A DNA stretch of 64,000 nt. Source: Verrucomicrobiota bacterium. GTDB lineage: Bacteria > Verrucomicrobiota > Verrucomicrobiia > CAIQCK01. The notes beneath the pieces were generated by a model, which was given only the letters and a program-made list of their open reading frames with translations, was not told where the DNA came from and did not search any database. The position numbers and the translations under genes were made by a program. This document shows positions 59,891-64,000 of this stretch, piece by piece; position 1 is the stretch's first letter, and each line of letters opens with the position of its first letter. The stretch spans positions 25,079 through 89,078 of the forward strand of contig JAPLTX010000044.1 in the NCBI GenBank assembly GCA_026397915.1, in the 5' to 3' direction.

Positions 59891-61246
59891 TCAGATCTCT
59901 TTCCACTGGCTCTGAACCGGCACCGGGAACTGTCCGTTAGCGTCGGCCTTGGCGGGCGGCGGGCTGTTCTCGTTCAACGCGTCGGGGTTCTCGCAGAACT
60001 GGAAGTTGGACTTCATCATCTCGTCCCACGTGACCATCTGGCCCGTGTGGCAGGCCGCGCGGCCCATGAGCGTCGTCATGTCGGAATAACACGCGCGCTT
60101 GCATTCGTTGTGCGGCAGATCGTTGCGGATGCTCGTGATGAAGTCGTTCCATTCGTATTGCCACGGGCTGACAGTGTCCGGGGTGGGCGACCACGCGATG
60201 TTGTCGCTGTCGGTCCGCTGGTCCTTGAAGCGGTGGACCGTCGGCGCGTGGACGTTGCCGGAGAACTGCGCGGCGCACTTGGTGCCGTGGATGTAGGTGG
60301 CAAAGTCGCTGCGGGCCTTGTTGATCCGGTAGAAACCGCAGAACGCCTTCGAGCCGTCGGCGAAGGTGTATTCGATGGAATAGTTGTCCAGGTTCTGCCC
60401 GCAATCCTTGCTATCCGCCACGCGCCCCGCCATGCCGACCGCCGAGACCGGCCACCCGTCCTTGATCCAGCAACACTCGTCTATCTGGTGGATGAGATAA
60501 TCCACCATGTGGCCCGAACCGATCCAGTAGAGATGGATGCGGCCAAACTGGAGCTGCTCCAGCAGGTTGTTGGACTTCTCGCCCTGACTCTTGAGCATGA
60601 TCGTGCCGCCGAGACGGTTGGCGCGGATCAACGGAATCTCGCCCAGCTTGCCCTCGCGCACCTGCTGGATCATTGCCTGCCGCGCAGGCGAATGCCGGCA
60701 CTGGAAGCCGGCGGCGATCTTCACACCCTTCTTCTCCGCCTCCTGGCCCGCGCGGAGCAGCCGGTGTAAGCCGCCCGGATCGGGCGCGAACGGTTTCTCC
60801 ATGAACACATTGATGCCCTTCTTCACGGCATACTCGACATGCGTGGGGCGGATGTAAGCGCGCGTCGTGCACATCGCGATGTCGCCGGGCCGGAGCGTAT
60901 CAATCGCCTTCTTATAGGCGTCGAAGCCGAGGAACTTCCGGTCGTCCACCACAATCCTGTCGCCGAACTTCTGCTTCAGCGTGTCATGGACCTTGCCCAG
61001 CGTGGTCCCGTTCAGATCGGCCATCGCGTGGAGCTTCACCGGCCCGTAGTTCTGCACCCCCATCGCGTCGCCGACCGCGCCGGTGCCGCGGTGACCGCAG
61101 CCAATGAGCGCGAGGCGGATCGCGTGGTCGTCGGCGGCGTGAACGGCGGGCAGCGCGCCGAGCACACTGGCGCCCGCGGCGAGCGAACTGGTTTGCTTGA
61201 TGAACTCACGGCGGGTGGATTTCGGAGCGAGGCTGGCTTCGTTCAT
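59891..61246 (-). CDS. Tat-exported Gfo/Idh/MocA family oxidoreductase
   Basis: A 451 aa secreted dehydrogenase-like protein with a twin-arginine signal (STRREFIKQTSSLAAG, about residues 10-25, cleavage near AVHAA). The Rossmann motif is LALIGCGHRGTGAVG, the EKP motif is VFMEKPFAPD, and the C-terminal domain has YWIGSGHMVDYLIHQIDECCW with the candidate catalytic histidine. An AAGGA site precedes the ATG. The first five codons and about 100 bp upstream are duplicated at 62926-63031. Confidence 0.9.
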   Translation of the reverse strand: MNEASLAPKSTRREFIKQTSSLAAGASVLGALPAVHAADDHAIRLALIGCGHRGTGAVGDAMGVQNYGPVKLHAMADLNGTTLGKVHDTLKQKFGDRIVVDDRKFLGFDAYKKAIDTLRPGDIAMCTTRAYIRPTHVEYAVKKGINVFMEKPFAPDPGGLHRLLRAGQEAEKKGVKIAAGFQCRHSPARQAMIQQVREGKLGEIPLIRANRLGGTIMLKSQGEKSNNLLEQLQFGRIHLYWIGSGHMVDYLIHQIDECCWIKDGWPVSAVGMAGRVADSKDCGQNLDNYSIEYTFADGSKAFCGFYRINKARSDFATYIHGTKCAAQFSGNVHAPTVHRFKDQRTDSDNIAWSPTPDTVSPWQYEWNDFITSIRNDLPHNECKRACYSDMTTLMGRAACHTGQMVTWDEMMKSNFQFCENPDALNENSPPPAKADANGQFPVPVQSQWKEI

Positions 61247-61336
61247 GATGTCCTTTCAGATTGATGATGACGGACGCGGAAAACCGATGCCCTGCGTTGT
61301 ATCAGCTTCGCAATTCAACGCCAAGACGTTTCGCTT
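61232..61336. repeat. Direct repeat copy 1 (native leader of the oxidoreductase gene)
   Basis: This is the 5' region of the 59891-61246 gene and its upstream sequence. An exact 48 bp match to copy 2 covers 61242-61289 (copy 2: 62936-62983), and an exact 21 bp match covers 61297-61317 (copy 2: 62990-63010), with a few differences around them. It contains the AAGGA ribosome site and the start codon. Confidence 0.9.
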
Positions 61337-61424
61337 GCGCTTCGTAGGCCCGCGACTTCGTCGAGGGACATCATTATCAATATCAATCATGCCCGCCACG
61401 GAGTGGCGGGCTACTTGGCTGCCA
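61337..61424. other. Intergenic spacer with a perfect 9 bp hairpin
   Basis: No gene is seen. GCCCGCCAC at 61391-61399 pairs perfectly with GTGGCGGGC at 61403-61411 around a GGA loop, followed by TAC. This is another dispersed REP-type hairpin. Confidence 0.5.
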
Positions 61425-61535
61425 TCAATACGTCCTCATGAACATGAACACCACCACTGCAAGTATGATGAGCACAACCACAGCCAGCCAGTTCGACAAT
61501 CCGAAATGGCGGAACCATCTCCAAAACCTGCTCAT
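61425..61535 (-). CDS. Candidate 36 aa single-pass membrane microprotein
   Basis: A short reading frame on the minus strand: a basic, aromatic N-terminus (MSRFWRWFRHFGLSN) is followed by a strong hydrophobic helix (WLAVVVLIILAVVVFMFM) and ends RTY. That composition is typical of a small inner-membrane protein with positive-inside topology. A weak AGAAG lies just before the ATG. It lies upstream of the oxidoreductase gene and downstream of the macro-domain gene on the same strand. There is no homology evidence. Confidence 0.4.
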   Translation of the reverse strand: MSRFWRWFRHFGLSNWLAVVVLIILAVVVFMFMRTY

Positions 61536-61654
61536 TCTTCTGTCTCTATCCAGTTCCGTCCTCTTGCTCTCGGCTGCAAGCTGATAGCGGCTCGCTTTAG
61601 CAACTCACGCGGGCCATGTCGATACGAAACTCCCTCCCGCTCGTTGGCATGGCG

Positions 61655-62197
61655 TTAATGGCTTTGAACAACCGATCTGAATGCCTCGTAATCACGGTAG
61701 CTCGGCAGCGACAACGTAACTGCCAAGTCCGATGCGGCTGAACTCCGCCGAAACGCATGCACACCGTCGAGCATGTATCGGGCGGCATCGCGCGGTGCGA
61801 CACGTCCCTCGCCTGTGCCGAGAGCCGACAAGGCCACGGAACGCGCTCCCACTTTGGATGCCGGAACCAACGCTGCGCATACGCCGTCACGTAAACGCTC
61901 CGGCTTTGGGCAATAAGCTCCCTGGGGTGTGTGCTTGATGATGGAGATGATGTGGATGACCCAGCGAATACCAACGGCCTGCAACTTGAATGAGCCGGTG
62001 AGGACAACATCGCCAACTGTATGGGGTGAACGTGCCAGCTTCGACCGTAGGTCAGTCAAGATTTCCGGGCCGGCAGCCGCAAGAACTGCCGCCGCAGCCC
62101 CGCCCCCCATCTCGCCAGTATCCTTCGCGCCGTAGCCAATGGCGTCAACCTTCAGGATTTGCAGCGGGTCGCGAGTGAGAGTGACCAAAGGAGTCAT
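61655..62197 (-). CDS. Macro domain protein
   Basis: A 180 aa macro domain protein, a fold that binds or hydrolyses ADP-ribose derivatives. VDAIGYGAKDTGEMGGGAAAAVLAAAG matches the ribose-binding loop and helix, VGDVVLTGSFKLQ is the next conserved strand and WVIHI the third, followed by a helix and ALGTGEGRVAPRDAARYML, the second loop. The gene starts 13 bp after an attC-like site and has no own promoter visible, like an integron cassette gene. Whether it is enzymatically active cannot be told. Confidence 0.78.
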   Translation of the reverse strand: MTPLVTLTRDPLQILKVDAIGYGAKDTGEMGGGAAAAVLAAAGPEILTDLRSKLARSPHTVGDVVLTGSFKLQAVGIRWVIHIISIIKHTPQGAYCPKPERLRDGVCAALVPASKVGARSVALSALGTGEGRVAPRDAARYMLDGVHAFRRSSAASDLAVTLSLPSYRDYEAFRSVVQSH

Positions 62198-62210
62198 GGG
62201 TGGCTGGTAT

Positions 62211-62303
62211 GTTTAACGAGGTGAGCTCAACGATCTGGCCCGCGGGACGCGTGAATTGAAACCGGAGCGCGAAGGTCGGTTCCTCTGCAGCGCATCGTTA
62301 GGC
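62211..62303 (-). other. attC-like integron recombination site
   Basis: Read on the minus strand, the 93 bp begins GCCTAAC (fits RYYYAAC) and ends GTTAAAC (fits GTTRRRY). The flanking arms TAACGATGCGCTGCAG and the reverse complement of the other end, TAACGAGGTGAGCTCA, are imperfectly complementary, as in the L''/L' boxes of attC. It lies 17 bp after the stop of the upstream gene (62320) and 13 bp before the start of the macro gene (62197), exactly the place of an attC between cassettes. No integrase is in the window. Confidence 0.5.
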
Positions 62304-62319
62304 GACGACATCATAGACT

Positions 62320-62826
62320 CTATCCGCCGAAGAGTTGATATAGGAAGCCGAGAGCACCCAGTGTAGAAACCCAAGTGAAAATGGGAAATACCAAAGTTAA
62401 CCCTATGGCGTATGCAAGGGACCGAGGCATGCGAAAGTGGGTCCTTGGTTCTCTGGACAGTCGTTTCAAGAAAAGGAAATTTGGAATCGGCGCAATCAGT
62501 AGGTAGACGATGCATGCCGTGGAGAGTAGGGCATACGTATTTCGGCTGGAGGTCAGATAGAAAGAAGAAGGGACGGCACACAACATGATGATGAACTCGA
62601 TAGCGCCAAGACCGAGATAAGGCAAGGGGCGCTTCGCTTCAGGAGCGGCGATGGCACGTGCAACGATCTGCCACTTTGCAAGCGCGGACAGAAAAGCCGC
62701 AAGGATGAAGATGGTAACTCCTGCGCCCATAAAAGCACCAGGTGAGTGTGCGCTTGCCGACTGTGGCAACGAAAGAAGCGACAGTAAACAAAGTATGTAG
62801 ACGTATCTGTATTTTTTCCTGTTCAT
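62320..62826 (-). CDS. Hypothetical membrane protein, cassette-like
   Basis: A 168 aa membrane protein with an N-terminal signal-type helix (about 1-24, ending SASA) and four further hydrophobic segments. I chose the ATG at 62826, which begins MNRKKYRYV. The frame is open upstream to 62940, where the duplicated oxidoreductase leader supplies an ATG and ribosome site in frame, giving a possible 206 aa version with 38 extra residues that resemble no domain. It ends 17 bp before the attC-like site. I do not recognise the family. Confidence 0.6.
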   Translation of the reverse strand: MNRKKYRYVYILCLLSLLSLPQSASAHSPGAFMGAGVTIFILAAFLSALAKWQIVARAIAAPEAKRPLPYLGLGAIEFIIMLCAVPSSFYLTSSRNTYALLSTACIVYLLIAPIPNFLFLKRLSREPRTHFRMPRSLAYAIGLTLVFPIFTWVSTLGALGFLYQLFGG

Positions 62827-62925
62827 TACCACAAGTCTGGCGCACTTGGACACACCGGGGAACCACCTATCGGCCGGCAAGAGGCAAACGCGCGAGTTTT
62901 GACGTGAATGGTTGACCGGGCGCGG

Positions 62926-63031
62926 GCTGGCTCGATTCATGATGTCCTTTCAGATTGATGATGACGGACGCGGAAAACCGATGGCCAGCTTGTATCAGCT
63001 TCGCAATTCACCGCGCAATGCGTTTCGCTGG
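62926..63031. repeat. Direct repeat copy 2 (duplicated oxidoreductase leader)
   Basis: Matches 61232-61336 with an exact 48 bp core (62936-62983) and an exact 21 bp segment (62990-63010). It carries the AAGGA ribosome site and the first five codons of the 59891-61246 gene (MNEAS there, MNRAS here), but the sequence that follows is unrelated. The two copies bracket the macro and membrane-protein genes. Confidence 0.9.
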
Positions 63032-63043
63032 CGCGCGAACACC

Positions 63044-63337
63044 GTTTCCCAAAAAGCGTTGGTCATTTCCAGAAAAGCTCCGACCGTTTCCCGATAGGCG
63101 GCGTGCATTTCTCGAAAGGCGATTATGGTTTCCCGAAAAGCGGCGAGCGTTTCCCAAGAGTCAACGACCGTTTCCCGAAAGACGCCGACCACTTCCTGAA
63201 AAGCGGACGCTCTTTCCCGAAAGACGGTGGGCATTTCCCGAAAAGCAAACGCCGTTTCCAGTCTGGAAAACGAGATTTCCAGGCTGGAAATTGCGATTTC
63301 CTGTTGGAAACAGCCGCTTTTCCGAAATGGCAAATGG
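63044..63337. repeat. 21 bp minisatellite, 14 imperfect units
   Basis: Starting at 63044 and then every 21 bp to 63317, each unit begins with TTTCCC-type sequence (units such as GTTTCCCGAAAAGCGGCGAGC and variants). Units 11-13 also contain palindromic TTTCC-N3-GGAAA cores. All six frames are open across it because 21 is a multiple of three; in one plus frame it would encode heptads such as FPEKRRA. No ribosome site or known family supports translation. Confidence 0.9.
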
Positions 63338-63366
63338 GGGCTTTACAGCTTCGGTCTTGGTGGTAG

Positions 63367-63582
63367 TCTGCGGGCCAGCTTGGAAACGACGGCGCACCCG
63401 GCCCGCAAGGCCCTCCGGGCGATGTCTCCGCCCAACAATTCAACGACGCCATCAACGGCACGAGCAATAACAGCAATGGCGTGGGCACGCTCGGCCTCAC
63501 CGTGAGCGACCCGCCGACGCAAAGCGAGATGCAAGCCATCGCAAACAAGATGGATGAGTTGATTGGTGCGCTGTGCCGATGA
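63367..63582 (+). pseudogene. C-terminal remnant of a collagen-like protein
   Basis: The plus frame reads GNDGAPGPQGPPGD, a collagen-type Gly-X-Y run of about 14 residues, then SAQQFNDAINGTSNNSNGVG, and ends with a conserved-looking tail QSEMQAIANKMDELIGALCR. No ATG, GTG or TTG starts it after the in-frame TAG at 63364-63366, so it is the end of a longer gene lost or frameshifted. The minisatellite lies directly upstream in the same frame. Confidence 0.55.
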
Positions 63583-63587
63583 GCGAG

Positions 63588-63712
63588 TTGTAGAGTCGGG
63601 CGTCTCGCCCGAATGTCTTGTAGTGTCGGGCGTCTCGCCCGACGGGACTTCTCTGATGCGAAACAGGATTCAAAACGCAGCGGTTGCTCGGCCGAGACGG
63701 CCGACACTACAA
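63588..63712. repeat. Cluster of REP-like hairpins (two direct, one inverted)
   Basis: Two direct units at 63588-63611 and 63618-63643 carry TTGTAG followed by a GTCGGGC-GTCTC-GCCCGAC hairpin. An inverted relative lies at 63688-63712. The hairpin at 44653-44678 has the same lead sequence and stem-loop pattern (GGCCGAC stem). It is a mobile-type repeat family of unknown origin. Confidence 0.8.
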
Positions 63713-63760
63713 ACCGATGAAACCTTTCATTCTTTACTCTGCATTCTTCACTCGCCTCGA

Positions 63761-63820
63761 AACGACCTACCGACGATTATAGCGAAACTGAATGAGTTGA
63801 TTCAGGCGATGAGGAGATAA
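63761..63820 (+). pseudogene. Second, shorter remnant of the same C-terminal tail
   Basis: The last 19 codons of a frame ending at 63820 read DLPTIIAKLNELIQAMRR and stop. This resembles the tail EMQAIANKMDELIGALCR of the remnant at 63367-63582 (shared I-A-K-x2-E-L-I-x-A-x-R). There is no start nearby that gives a convincing protein, so it is probably a duplicated gene end. Confidence 0.4.
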
Positions 63821-63887
63821 AGAAAGAAACGATCTATGAAACCATCTCCGCCTATCTTTGGTTGGTCCGAGGTGAACTACTGCCTAG

Positions 63888-64000
63888 GGAATCGCTGATT
63901 TAATCAGTTTGGCTGCCGAAATGAAAAGTCGCCGGAGAAGGGTTTTGCTAAAGTGGGGCCATGAAGCAACAAATGAGTTTTGCGCAGTCGGAATATGCCG
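63888..64000 (+). mobile_element. Left end of an IS5-type insertion sequence (partial)
   Basis: A CTAG tetranucleotide at 63884-63887, the usual IS5-group target, is followed by GGAATCGCTGATTTAATCAG, which resembles IS5-group terminal repeats. A transposase start follows at 63961. The right end is outside the window. Confidence 0.5.
63961..64000 (+). CDS. IS5 family transposase, N-terminal fragment cut by window end
   Basis: The first 13 codons read MKQQMSFAQSEYA, which matches the start of IS5-family transposases (MKQMxFAEAEYA pattern). The rest is outside the window. Confidence 0.5.
   Translation, partial: MKQQMSFAQSEYA

Noticed and set aside
61560..61660. attC site after the macro gene
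   Set aside because: Short complementary GCCATG/CATGGC stretches exist, but neither end fits the RYYYAAC/GTTRRRY core boxes.
63044..63337. Possible CRISPR array
   Set aside because: The 21 bp units are adjacent with no spacers; it is a minisatellite.

Overview
The window is about 59% coding on the plus strand and looks like a chromosomal piece of a Verrucomicrobiota bacterium (PVC superphylum), probably a soil or freshwater Pedosphaera/Limisphaerales-type lineage. The reasons are three TIGR04073-type exosortase-associated proteins, a very large GreA with an N-terminal extension as in Chlamydiae, Hanks-type kinases fused to DUF1080/SUMF1/LRR modules, Tat-exported Gfo/Idh/MocA oxidoreductases and N,N-dimethylformamidase-like proteins next to an alpha-L-fucosidase. 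This assignment is an inference from family content; no rRNA or other phylogenetic marker was identified.

1-9 kb is metabolic core: endonuclease III, a small PH-like protein and a Bcp peroxiredoxin in an overlapping operon, then ThrH, then two different 2-oxoacid:ferredoxin oxidoreductases side by side (a four-subunit delta-alpha-beta-gamma set with a GNAT gene, and a two-subunit fused gamma/alpha plus beta set). 9.1-10.5 kb holds three tandem exosortase-associated paralogues ending in a strong terminator. 10.5-19.6 kb carries trxB, comEC, an ECF sigma/anti-sigma/DUF3106 operon, rsmB, the long greA and a DUF4149 membrane protein.

20.5-34.4 kb is the most unusual block: four adjacent kinase-family genes built from the same modules in different orders. 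One protein carries two kinase domains in tandem that have both lost their catalytic residues, and it overlaps by 4 bp the gene of an intact cytosolic kinase. The SUMF1 domains lack the cysteine pair of a true formylglycine-generating enzyme, so they look like binding modules.

34.4-63 kb is accessory and catabolic: a sialidase-like BNR protein, a nucleotidyltransferase with a small partner, a Tat FAD oxidoreductase coupled to an AmrS radical SAM enzyme, an amino acid permease, several Gfo/Idh/MocA oxidoreductases, a triplet of DMFase-like secreted proteins with a GH29 fucosidase, UbiD, a VOC protein, and a SIS / FolB / HAD-NUDIX operon that could supply the missing dephosphorylation steps of folate synthesis.

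The right end (59-64 kb) is repeat-rich. It holds a DUF559 endonuclease gene bracketed by two inverted-repeat elements, a roughly 1.6 kb insert bracketed by about 105 bp direct repeats and containing an attC-like integron site between two cassette-like genes, a 14-unit 21 bp minisatellite, remnants of a collagen-like protein, clustered REP-like hairpins, and the start of an IS5-type insertion sequence cut by the window edge. No tRNA, rRNA or CRISPR array was seen.
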